Shown piece by piece: positions 45,678 to 51,052 of a stretch of DNA of 55,534 bases. The translations under genes were made by a program, and so were the position numbers. The DNA is taken from IMG/VR virus record IMGVR_UViG_3300016797_001377, positions 1-55,534 of that record. One strand, given 5' to 3'. Position 1 is the first letter of the stretch. Every line of letters starts with the position of its first letter. This DNA comes from a virus. The notes under the pieces are model-generated. The model did not search any database. It was not told where the DNA came from and saw nothing but the letters and a program-made list of their open reading frames with translations.

Positions 45678-46479
45678 CTTGTATATCTTTCATTCTTTTA
45701 ACTAACTCCTCTTGTTCTTCTGTTAAGCTTTGTGGTATATCAACTAAAACATTAACAAAGAAGTCACCATATACGTTAGGATTATGATAACTAGGAAAAC
45801 CTTTACTTTTAATTCTTAGCATTGTTCCATTCCTTACACACTTAGGTATAGTATAGCTTATGGTTTTGTCAAATACTTTAATCTCGTCTTTCGTTCCTAG
45901 TAAAGCATCATAAAGATTTACGTGCTTTATTGTATGTAAGCCTTTTTGGTCCAGGTAAAAATTTGGATCATCTTGGATAAGAACAGTTAAGATAAGATCC
46001 CCGTTCTGCTCTTCTGTCATTCCTCTTTGGCCTAATCCTTTAAGCCTCATCTTTTGACCTGGCTTAACACCACGACTAATATTAACACTTACTGTTTTTG
46101 TACCTAGTCTTATTTCTCTCCTAGTACCTAAATAAGCTTCTTCTAATGTAATATAGACTTGAGCATTTACATTACCCCCTTTACCATTAAAGCCATACCT
46201 CTGATTGAACATATCAGAAAACCCACCACCGTTTGCATTCCTAACAAACTCATCAAAGAATGCATCGTCAAAACTGCTAAAAGGGTTTGAATTAAATCTT
46301 GCTTTTTTCTTAGGGTCAGTTAATACATCATAAGCCTCAGCTATATCTTTAAACTTAGACTCGTCACCACCTCTATCAGGGTGATGCTCTTTTGCTAATT
46401 GCCTATATGCTTTTTTAATATCTGCATCAGATGCATCTCTGCTAATTCCTAGTATTTGATAAGGATCTTTCATTTCCAA
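45667..46479 (-). CDS. DnaJ-family co-chaperone (CbpA-like)
   Basis: The 270-residue protein has a J domain at residues 1-70 (PYQILGISRDASDADIKKAY) with the HPD tripeptide at 33-35, then a short Gly/Phe region (about 75-100). The two beta-sandwich C-terminal domains contain MRLKGLGQRG, then GDLILTVLIQDDPNFYL. It lacks a zinc-binding cysteine region, so it is the class B/CbpA type. The family delivers substrates to DnaK and stimulates its ATPase. With the GroES-like protein at 206-478, the phage supplies two host-chaperone partners. The end of the gene overlaps the start of the UVR gene by 11 bases. Confidence 0.92.
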   Translation of the reverse strand: MEMKDPYQILGISRDASDADIKKAYRQLAKEHHPDRGGDESKFKDIAEAYDVLTDPKKKARFNSNPFSSFDDAFFDEFVRNANGGGFSDMFNQRYGFNGKGGNVNAQVYITLEEAYLGTRREIRLGTKTVSVNISRGVKPGQKMRLKGLGQRGMTEEQNGDLILTVLIQDDPNFYLDQKGLHTIKHVNLYDALLGTKDEIKVFDKTISYTIPKCVRNGTMLRIKSKGFPSYHNPNVYGDFFVNVLVDIPQSLTEEQEELVKRMKDIQDGI

Positions 46480-46814
46480 AATATCTGTACACAGACCAAA
46501 GCCATCGCTAAAAGTAGAGACACTATTGTTTTTAAGTTAATACCTTCACCTAGAAAAATGTAAGTGCATAAAGCAAAGACAACTATTCCACTTGAAAACC
46601 CAATAAACCTACCAGGCCAAAGCACCCCACCGAAATGGGTAACCACAGCTGCTGTTGCTTTAATAAAAATGTAACTAGCCAAAGTCCCAAATATGATTGA
46701 GATAGTCCATGGGTTTTCTTTAAACCAAGGCCACACAAATTGACCGTTAGATTGGAACCATATTAGACATTGTCCAATAAAGAAAAGAATAAATGCAAGT
46801 ATTAAATTATTCAT
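46470..46814 (-). CDS. Small multi-pass membrane protein
   Basis: I take the ATG at 46814 (start MNNLILAFILFFIG), which overlaps the preceding stop by 8 bases. The ATG at 46847 is an alternative. The protein of about 114 residues has four hydrophobic spans (LILAFILFFIGQCLIWF, WTISIIFGTLASYIFIKATA, GFSSGIVVFALCTYIFLGEG, TIVSLLLAMALVCVQIF), like a one-module drug/metabolite-transporter-type (EamA/SMR-like) unit. No substrate-binding glutamate of SMR proteins is seen in the first span. It lies just upstream of DnaJ and overlaps it by about 10 bases. Function is unknown. Confidence 0.6.
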   Translation of the reverse strand: MNNLILAFILFFIGQCLIWFQSNGQFVWPWFKENPWTISIIFGTLASYIFIKATAAVVTHFGGVLWPGRFIGFSSGIVVFALCTYIFLGEGINLKTIVSLLLAMALVCVQIFWK

Positions 46815-47085
46815 TAGTGTAATATTTGTAGCCGTCACGTTCTGCATGACTTAACCACATATCTAAGTCTTTGGCAGTTATCCAACTTGAGTTACTAAAA
46901 TCATTATCTCCTTTTTTCTCTGACCTATAGATGTTCATAAACCATCTTTCATCAGGATCCTTTTTATCTATCTCCCACCAATACCACACTCTTTGCCAAG
47001 ATCTAGGTTTCTTTAGGTAGCATTTTTTACCTTCATCTAAAGCTTTAAGAAATTCCTCCTTACTTATCGGACTGTCTTTCTTCAT
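46807..47085 (-). CDS. Unrecognised Trp-rich small protein
   Basis: The 92-residue soluble protein has many Trp/Tyr/Lys residues in a central block (KKPRSWQRVWYWWEIDKKDP, then DERWFMNIYRSE). It starts MKKDSPISKEEFLKALDEGK. No catalytic motif is visible. Its 5' end overlaps 47060-47257 by 26 bases and its 3' end overlaps the membrane protein gene, so it is co-transcribed with them. Function is unknown. Confidence 0.55.
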   Translation of the reverse strand: MKKDSPISKEEFLKALDEGKKCYLKKPRSWQRVWYWWEIDKKDPDERWFMNIYRSEKKGDNDFSNSSWITAKDLDMWLSHAERDGYKYYTNE

Positions 47086-47257
47086 TGAGCTTTTTCATTT
47101 GTAATGTTTTAAGCTTTTCATCAAGCTTAAACTTCTTTTCTTCTAATAGGTTAGCCTTTTCCATCTGAGAACTAATCTTTTCCAAAACAGACACGAGTTT
47201 AGGAATATCCGATTCGTAGTATTTTCGGCCCATTGAGGTTCTAAAAAAATCTGACAT
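47060..47257 (-). CDS. Small coiled-coil protein
   Basis: The start is the ATG at 47257 (MSDFFRTSMGRKYYESDIPK). A longer frame reaching 47509 would run through the divergent promoter region and over the plus-strand gene, and is rejected. The 65-residue protein is a charged coil (VSVLEKISSQMEKANLLEEK) with heptad spacing and a Lys-rich end. It is the first minus-strand gene after the divergent point at 47258-47328. Function is unknown. Confidence 0.6.
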   Translation of the reverse strand: MSDFFRTSMGRKYYESDIPKLVSVLEKISSQMEKANLLEEKKFKLDEKLKTLQMKKLNEERQSDK

Positions 47258-47328
47258 AATAAGTTGTTTATTTTTATATGTTATTTCATGACTTAGTTTC
47301 ATGAATATATAATCAAAATAACTATCAT
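47258..47328. promoter_or_regulatory. Divergent promoter region; AATATATAA on the plus strand at 47304-47312
   Basis: The only head-to-head gene pair in the window starts from here. The plus strand has GAATATATAATCA at 47303-47315, 17 bases before the ATG at 47329, which shows that the element follows gene direction. The minus strand has CATATAAAAATAAAC (47266-47280) before the ATG at 47257. Confidence 0.6.
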
Positions 47329-47832
47329 ATGAAAAAAGTACCATTATTTGAAGATTTTGTACCGGTAGGATTTGGTGGAGATAATGCTGCATCGTTTTCT
47401 TTAGGCGGTGTAAACAATGTAGAGACCGGATATAACATGGATGCCATCGTAGGTCCTGTGGATCAATGCTGTAACCATGTAGCTGAACAGGCAAATATGT
47501 ATGAGACAAATGATAACCCAGATCATACAGCAGAATCTTACATTAAAGAAGCCAAGAAACACATTAACGATAAGATTGATGAAGCATGTGAAAACTATAG
47601 TGCAACTAATGAAGGTACTATTAATGAAGGTACTGATATTGGTTCTTGGAATCAAGGTGGAGTTAGAGGTAACGAAAATGTTTTAGTAACTACTTTTGCT
47701 GGCCCTAAAGATATTGAAGATTTTGGCTTAGGTAGAAAATGTATGCAAATAAATGTAGGGAGAAGCTATGTACAATTAAACCCAGCAGATATTGTAGAAC
47801 TAAAAGAACTTCTTAAAAATTATAAAGTGTAA
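47329..47832 (+). CDS. Unrecognised protein, possibly virion-packaged, first gene of plus-strand island
   Basis: The 167-residue protein begins MKKVPLFEDFVPVGFGG, which recalls the head-targeting signal of phage internal proteins but lacks the exact cleavage glutamate, so packaging is uncertain. A Gly/Asn-rich N-terminal part (ASFSLGGVNNVETGYN) is followed by a helix (DHTAESYIKEAKKHINDKID) with a Cys pair CC at about residues 47-48. A C-terminal beta part (VLVTTFAGPKDIEDFGLGRK) follows. It heads a five-gene plus-strand run with gaps of a few bases. No family is recognised. Confidence 0.6.
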   Translation: MKKVPLFEDFVPVGFGGDNAASFSLGGVNNVETGYNMDAIVGPVDQCCNHVAEQANMYETNDNPDHTAESYIKEAKKHINDKIDEACENYSATNEGTINEGTDIGSWNQGGVRGNENVLVTTFAGPKDIEDFGLGRKCMQINVGRSYVQLNPADIVELKELLKNYKV

Positions 47833-47834
47833 TT

Positions 47835-47860
47835 ATGAGCATACCTAAATTTAATGAATA
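47835..47860 (+). repeat. 26-bp direct repeat coding for the capsid-targeting start, copy 1
   Basis: The bases match 48677-48702 exactly, including the start codon and the codons for MSIPKFNE, in the same frame. Confidence 0.85.
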
Positions 47861-48032
47861 TGTAAACGAAGCAATGGTTCAGGTTGCTGGTGATAAGAAA
47901 CCTGCAGGTGCAAAGATTTTAGCAAGTGAAATTGTTGATAAATTAGAAAGCGCAAAAATGCTTAAACCTGGTGCTAATATCAACGCTGTTAAAAACGCAG
48001 TACAAATGATCATCATGGATACAACATTTTAA
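47835..48032 (+). CDS. Small internal (head) protein candidate with capsid-targeting sequence
   Basis: The 65-residue protein begins MSIPKFNEYVNEAMVQV. The first twelve residues match the T4 capsid-targeting sequence in spacing (aromatic, charge, aromatic, small, x, E) and almost repeat the start of 48677-48925. A gp21-type cut after VNE is predicted (inference). The remaining helical peptide (KILASEIVDKLESAKMLKPG, then NINAVKNAVQMIIMD) could be a DNA- or protein-binding module delivered with the genome. Its first 26 coding bases are identical to 48677-48702. No function is known. Confidence 0.65.
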   Translation: MSIPKFNEYVNEAMVQVAGDKKPAGAKILASEIVDKLESAKMLKPGANINAVKNAVQMIIMDTTF

Positions 48033-48035
48033 GAG

Positions 48036-48680
48036 ATGGCATTTAGAAGAATATCATATACAAACGGAGACCCATTAATCAACGAAAACTGGGCATACTA
48101 CTTTTCTGAATCTTCTGAGGGTGCGGAGTATGAAATTTTATATGAAGATACCGCCAACACCTTAATTAATACAAACTCGGATTTAGTTCTAAATAAGTAT
48201 CAAGATTTCTATAACTCACTATCACCCGGTTTAAGTGTTTTGTTAATTGGTTACGGTATTGGTAACCCGGTAGATACAATTGCAGCTAATGGTTGTACTC
48301 TAACAATCATGGAGAAATATCAAGCGGTGATAGATCTTGCAACACAGGATCTGAGACCTTATACGGTTCAAGTTACAGATCCCTATACTTTCAATTATGC
48401 AGGTGAACCTAGTGCATATGATATTATTCTTTGGGATTTTCTTGATTACCAAAACACAAGTACTCTATTACCGGTTACGGAAATGGAATATGCGTTAAGA
48501 GATAATGGTAAAATAGTAGCATGGTCAGCCGGTGGAACTAATGAAGTTAGAAGTATACAAGCAATACAAGCCACTGAAATTGCTAATGATCTAAACGGTC
48601 AAAACTATTTTAGATCATTTTCAAAAAATGCACTTGACATCTATACAAGAATCAAAACAAAACTAAAACAAAAAGGATGA
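48036..48680 (+). CDS. Methyltransferase-like Rossmann-fold protein
   Basis: The protein has 214 residues. LSVLLIGYGIGNPVDTIAAN (about residues 69-88) resembles motif I of class I SAM-dependent methyltransferases or spermidine-synthase-like proteins (strand then GxGxG-like loop). LTIMEKYQAVIDLA supplies an acidic residue at the end of strand 2, YDIILWDFLDYQ is like motif IV, and LRDNGKIVAWSAGG like a later strand. The target is unknown and the motif is not perfect, so an enzyme that lost activity is possible. It lies between two proteins with capsid-targeting starts, and its end overlaps the next gene by ATGA. Confidence 0.45.
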   Translation: MAFRRISYTNGDPLINENWAYYFSESSEGAEYEILYEDTANTLINTNSDLVLNKYQDFYNSLSPGLSVLLIGYGIGNPVDTIAANGCTLTIMEKYQAVIDLATQDLRPYTVQVTDPYTFNYAGEPSAYDIILWDFLDYQNTSTLLPVTEMEYALRDNGKIVAWSAGGTNEVRSIQAIQATEIANDLNGQNYFRSFSKNALDIYTRIKTKLKQKG

Positions 48681-48702
48681 GCATACCTAAATTTAATGAA
48701 TA
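48677..48702 (+). repeat. 26-bp direct repeat coding for the capsid-targeting start, copy 2
   Basis: It is identical to 47835-47860. The sequence diverges after this point although the protein motif continues (YLTEA versus YVNEA). Confidence 0.85.
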
Positions 48703-48925
48703 CTTAACCGAAGCAGAAGACTATGAATTTAATCCTTCTGAGGCAGCCTCTAGGCTTAAGAAAAGAGAAAAGGAAAACATTCAAAGATATCGTGCAGCTC
48801 AAGATCGTGGGGATAACTTTGCAATTGAGTTGTATAGCCTCAAGGTTAAGCTAGATAAAATGGACCTTGAAAGACTTAAGGTTCAAACTGCAATACATGA
48901 TCTTAAAAACAAATACGGCAAATAA
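48677..48925 (+). CDS. Small internal (head) protein candidate with capsid-targeting sequence
   Basis: The 82-residue protein begins MSIPKFNEYLTEAEDYEF, which repeats the start of 47835-48032 and resembles MKTFKDYLTE of 1278-1628. LTE before Ala is a good match to the T4 gp21 cleavage pattern (L/I-x-E). The rest is a highly charged helical domain (SRLKKREKENIQRYRAAQDR, then LYSLKVKLDKMDLERLKV) that could bind DNA or a host protein. Start and end overlap neighbouring genes (ATGA and TAATG). Injection with the DNA is inferred. Confidence 0.65.
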   Translation: MSIPKFNEYLTEAEDYEFNPSEAASRLKKREKENIQRYRAAQDRGDNFAIELYSLKVKLDKMDLERLKVQTAIHDLKNKYGK

Positions 48926-49341
48926 TGGATAATCAAGAAAGAGACGATTTAAGTAAAATCCGCCACTATAAAGGAACAGTAAAAGACTTTAAGAATTACT
49001 GGGATGAAATGGCAGGTACAGAAACCAATGCATTTGGTACCCCTGAATACCAAGGCTTTAATGATGTACATCCAACTCGCGGTGCTAATGATAGTGAACA
49101 CTGGAAAACTTCAAACGTAACAGAAGACACTGATATAGGTCATGTTGATAATGAACCCGGTATGTTAGCCAATGACCTTAGTGTAATTGAAAGATACGCC
49201 AAAGAACTAGGTGAAATGATGAATCAATTAGAAATGCAAGGTGAAGTAGATTTACCTCATTGGTGGCAATCAAAAGTTATCCTAGCCAAAGAATACTTAG
49301 TCAAGGCTAAACATTACTTAAGAGCTGAATTAGAGAAATAA
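48925..49341 (+). CDS. Unrecognised protein, last gene of plus-strand island
   Basis: The protein has 138 residues. The N-terminal part is charged and Asn/Thr-rich (HYKGTVKDFKNYWDEMAGTE), and the C-terminal part is helical with WWQSKVILAKEYLVKAKHYL. I have seen this Trp-Trp-x-x-K helix pattern in small phage proteins but cannot name the family. The gene overlaps the previous gene by one base (TAATG) and is followed immediately by a strong terminator. Virion packaging is possible from context. Confidence 0.55.
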   Translation: MDNQERDDLSKIRHYKGTVKDFKNYWDEMAGTETNAFGTPEYQGFNDVHPTRGANDSEHWKTSNVTEDTDIGHVDNEPGMLANDLSVIERYAKELGEMMNQLEMQGEVDLPHWWQSKVILAKEYLVKAKHYLRAELEK

Positions 49342-49367
49342 AAAAAGGAACCGTAAGGTTCCTTTTT
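49342..49367. terminator. Bidirectional intrinsic terminator
   Basis: An 11-base perfect stem AAAAAGGAACC / GGTTCCTTTTT with loop GTAA follows the plus-strand stop (TAA at 49339-49341). It has a U-tract in both directions, so it ends the plus-strand island and the minus-strand transcripts coming from the right. A further inverted stretch (AAAGAGAGCC and GGTTCTCTTT) lies just beyond it in the glucosaminidase 3' end. Confidence 0.85.
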
Positions 49368-49370
49368 AGT

Positions 49371-49943
49371 TTAATTAAAGAGAGCCTTAAGGTTCTCTTT
49401 TTCAATTGTGGACTTCAGCACACTTACATAGTTAGGGGCTTCTGCATAACTCGCTCCTAGATATTCAAAATACTCTTCCTCAGAATTAATCTTACTTAAA
49501 TACCTACATTGGTAAAATGCATAGTCATACACGGATTCCCTCCAATGATTATAGTATGCATGATTTCTGGAGGTGCCTTCAGCAGTAGTGATCCTACGTC
49601 TTGCTTGTTTCATACCAAAGAGATTATGGTTCTCTAAAAAGATATGACTTTTCCAGCGACCGGTTTCAACAATTGACTGTGCCATAACTATGTGTGGGTA
49701 TTGTACATTAAGATCTTTTAACATCTGTGTAAAAGATTTAACGCTAAAGCTATCCACTTCCGCAATAATAATTTCAACCTCACCCTCTCGCAATTGTTCA
49801 ACTACAACTTCTTTTGCTCTTGCTTTGCCAATGAGATACCCGGTGAATCCCATCAAAATTAAAACACTTATTAGGTAAAGTGTCCATGTCTTTAAACAAA
49901 CCTCATCAAATAGAAGCTTGTCTTTATTGTATTTAAATAACAT
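49371..49943 (-). CDS. Membrane-anchored glucosaminidase (GH73/FlgJ-like), probable endolysin
   Basis: The protein has 190 residues. An N-terminal membrane segment (about 20-38, TLYLISVLILMGFTGYLIG) is followed by a linker and a catalytic domain with VMAQSIVETGRWKSHIFLEN, in which E93 is the predicted catalytic glutamate. NLFGMKQA, then WRESVYDYAFYQCRYL, and YLGASYAEAPNYVSVLK follow. This order matches glucosaminidase (GH73-like) domains of FlgJ and autolysins, which cleave the peptidoglycan glycan. A signal-anchor N-terminus would export it without a holin, as for SAR endolysins (inference). It lies beside a PspC gene. Confidence 0.78.
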   Translation of the reverse strand: MLFKYNKDKLLFDEVCLKTWTLYLISVLILMGFTGYLIGKARAKEVVVEQLREGEVEIIIAEVDSFSVKSFTQMLKDLNVQYPHIVMAQSIVETGRWKSHIFLENHNLFGMKQARRRITTAEGTSRNHAYYNHWRESVYDYAFYQCRYLSKINSEEEYFEYLGASYAEAPNYVSVLKSTIEKENLKALFN

Positions 49944-49946
49944 AAC

Positions 49947-50117
49947 TTATTCTTTTTCTTCAGTAAATACCCAGATTAATAAATATGCCCAAAACGATCC
50001 TGCAACAAATAGGAATAAAATCCTCCATAGAATAGATGGGATTCCACTCCATTCACCTAACCCTGTGCATACACCACCAATGTACCCTTTTCCTCTATAC
50101 AGTTTCTTGTTTATCAT
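49947..50117 (-). CDS. PspC-domain membrane microprotein
   Basis: This short gene has 56 residues and starts at the ATG at 50117: MINKKLYRGKGYIGGVCTGL. It matches the PspC domain order: basic start, G.iaGVcaGla, an amphipathic stretch (GEWSGIPSILWRILFLFVAG), then a membrane span (WAYLLIWVFTEE). Host PspC proteins sense and answer inner-membrane stress, and some act as toxin-like partners. The phage copy could blunt the host response to the membrane damage caused by the neighbouring lysis protein (inference). It overlaps 50095-50319 by 23 bases in another frame and ends 3 bases before the glucosaminidase start. Confidence 0.75.
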   Translation of the reverse strand: MINKKLYRGKGYIGGVCTGLGEWSGIPSILWRILFLFVAGSFWAYLLIWVFTEEKE

Positions 50118-50319
50118 TTGTAAGTTCTTTAAAAAACTTTGTTATTTTGTTGTCATTATAAAAGCAATCGGCATCTGTTGCCAAAATGCTATCATGTACG
50201 GTTGGGCTAATATCATATAAGGCATTCATATATGATTGACCTTCTCTTAACCCATGACCTACGTATCGGTTTTTATAAACCTCAAGTAGTCTCAACTGTT
50301 GTTTGGTAAGCTTTGCCAT
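50095..50319 (-). CDS. Unrecognised small helical protein
   Basis: The 74-residue protein has a helical, basic N-terminus (KLTKQQLRLLEVYKNRYVGH). A region with many Tyr/Asp residues (SYMNALYDISPTVHDSILAT) follows, and a C-terminal helix ends in NDKQETV. No motif is recognised. It begins 2 bases after the stop of the 3'-phosphatase gene and overlaps the PspC gene, so the four minus genes 49371-50792 form one unit. Function is unknown. Confidence 0.55.
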   Translation of the reverse strand: MAKLTKQQLRLLEVYKNRYVGHGLREGQSYMNALYDISPTVHDSILATDADCFYNDNKITKFFKELTNDKQETV

Positions 50320-50321
50320 AA

Positions 50322-50792
50322 TTAAAAATCACCAGGTGCAACTTGAAAACAAGATAGACCGTTATCTCTCCACATATCCACTACTTTTTGCCTATCATCA
50401 AACACACAAAAAATCCTGTCTTTTTTATCTCCAGGAAACAGATCATCCAACCACATCTTCTTTAGCTTGTCATCGGCCATAAATTTGAAGTTACCACCAG
50501 TAGGTCTCATCTTAAGAACACTAAATGGTACTTTAAATTGATTAAGCCAATCCTTAGTGGCATCTTTGGTAGCTTTACTCCTACCAGAAAAGATTACAAT
50601 CTGAAAGCCTTTGTCATGGAGTGCCTGTGCAGTTGCAATAACAGGTACATTAGGCTGGTCCATACTGATGTTAGCAGGATCAAAAAATTTATCCCAATCC
50701 ATTTTTCCATTGTCCTTAGTAGAAAAACTTCTCCGAGTATCAATATCAGCAAGAGTTCCGTCAAGGTCAAAAATTACAATGTCTTTATCCAT
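50322..50792 (-). CDS. Polynucleotide 3'-phosphatase-like HAD protein
   Basis: The 156-residue protein resembles the C-terminal phosphatase domain of T4 polynucleotide kinase (PseT). Motif I is DLDGT (D9 nucleophile, D11). Motif II is FSGRS (S69), and motif IV with the ending FDDRQKVVDMWRDNGLSCFQ, then VAPGDF, is very close to the PseT ending. The kinase half is missing. The known reaction removes 3'-phosphates from nucleic-acid ends so that ligase can act. It shares its promoter-like element with the phage DNA ligase, which suggests joint control for end repair (inference). Confidence 0.82.
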   Translation of the reverse strand: MDKDIVIFDLDGTLADIDTRRSFSTKDNGKMDWDKFFDPANISMDQPNVPVIATAQALHDKGFQIVIFSGRSKATKDATKDWLNQFKVPFSVLKMRPTGGNFKFMADDKLKKMWLDDLFPGDKKDRIFCVFDDRQKVVDMWRDNGLSCFQVAPGDF

Positions 50793-50812
50793 AATAGAAT
50801 TTGTTTATAGTT

Positions 50813-50850
50813 TAAATATAATACAAATAATTGGGATCTGAAAACTTTTT
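50813..50850 (-). promoter_or_regulatory. Shared promoter-like element of the 3'-phosphatase
   Basis: The 24 bases 50813-50836 are identical to 44498-44521 in front of the DNA ligase. The similar part continues upstream as AAAAAGTTTTCA. It lies about 20 bases before the ATG at 50792 and overlaps the end of the bS21 gene. Confidence 0.55.
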
Positions 50851-51049
50851 ATGAATTTTTTTCTTGTTCGGATCTAAGCTTCTGTTTGTAAATAGCCTTA
50901 AGCTTTTGTTTTCTTTTAACGGATGAAGGCTTTTCATATTCCTTCCTATCTCTAATTGACTGTACCTGTTTAATTCTCTTAGTCTTACGCTTATACCGTT
51001 TGAGCATTGTATCAATAGAGTCTTTTTCGTTTCTTTTAATTATTATCAT
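50849..51049 (-). CDS. rpsU: Ribosomal protein bS21 homologue
   Basis: The 66-residue protein matches bS21 along its whole length: MIIIKRNEKDSIDTMLKRYK aligns with the bS21 start (i.Vr.nE..d.AlrRfKR). KRIKQVQSIRDRKEYEKPSS aligns with the following l..vRrR.fyekPs segment. The remaining tail is Lys/Arg-rich (VKRKQKLKAIYKQKLRSEQE). bS21 sits at the 30S platform near the 3' end of 16S rRNA; in Bacteroidota it helps hide the anti-Shine-Dalgarno sequence. A phage copy may replace host bS21 to favour phage mRNAs (inference). An AATATATAA element overlaps the upstream gene's stop at 51053-51061, only 4 bases from the ATG, so bS21 is probably made from a longer transcript. Confidence 0.9.
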   Translation of the reverse strand: MIIIKRNEKDSIDTMLKRYKRKTKRIKQVQSIRDRKEYEKPSSVKRKQKLKAIYKQKLRSEQEKNS

Positions 51050-51052
51050 ACT

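Noticed and set aside
47060-47509. Longer minus-strand frame of 149 residues starting at 47509
   Set aside because: The extension runs through the divergent promoter region and the start of the plus-strand gene; the ATG at 47257 gives a sensible coiled-coil protein.
50812-51015. Alternative minus-strand frame of 67 residues overlapping bS21
   Set aside because: It is an out-of-frame shadow; the bS21 frame matches a known family over its full length.
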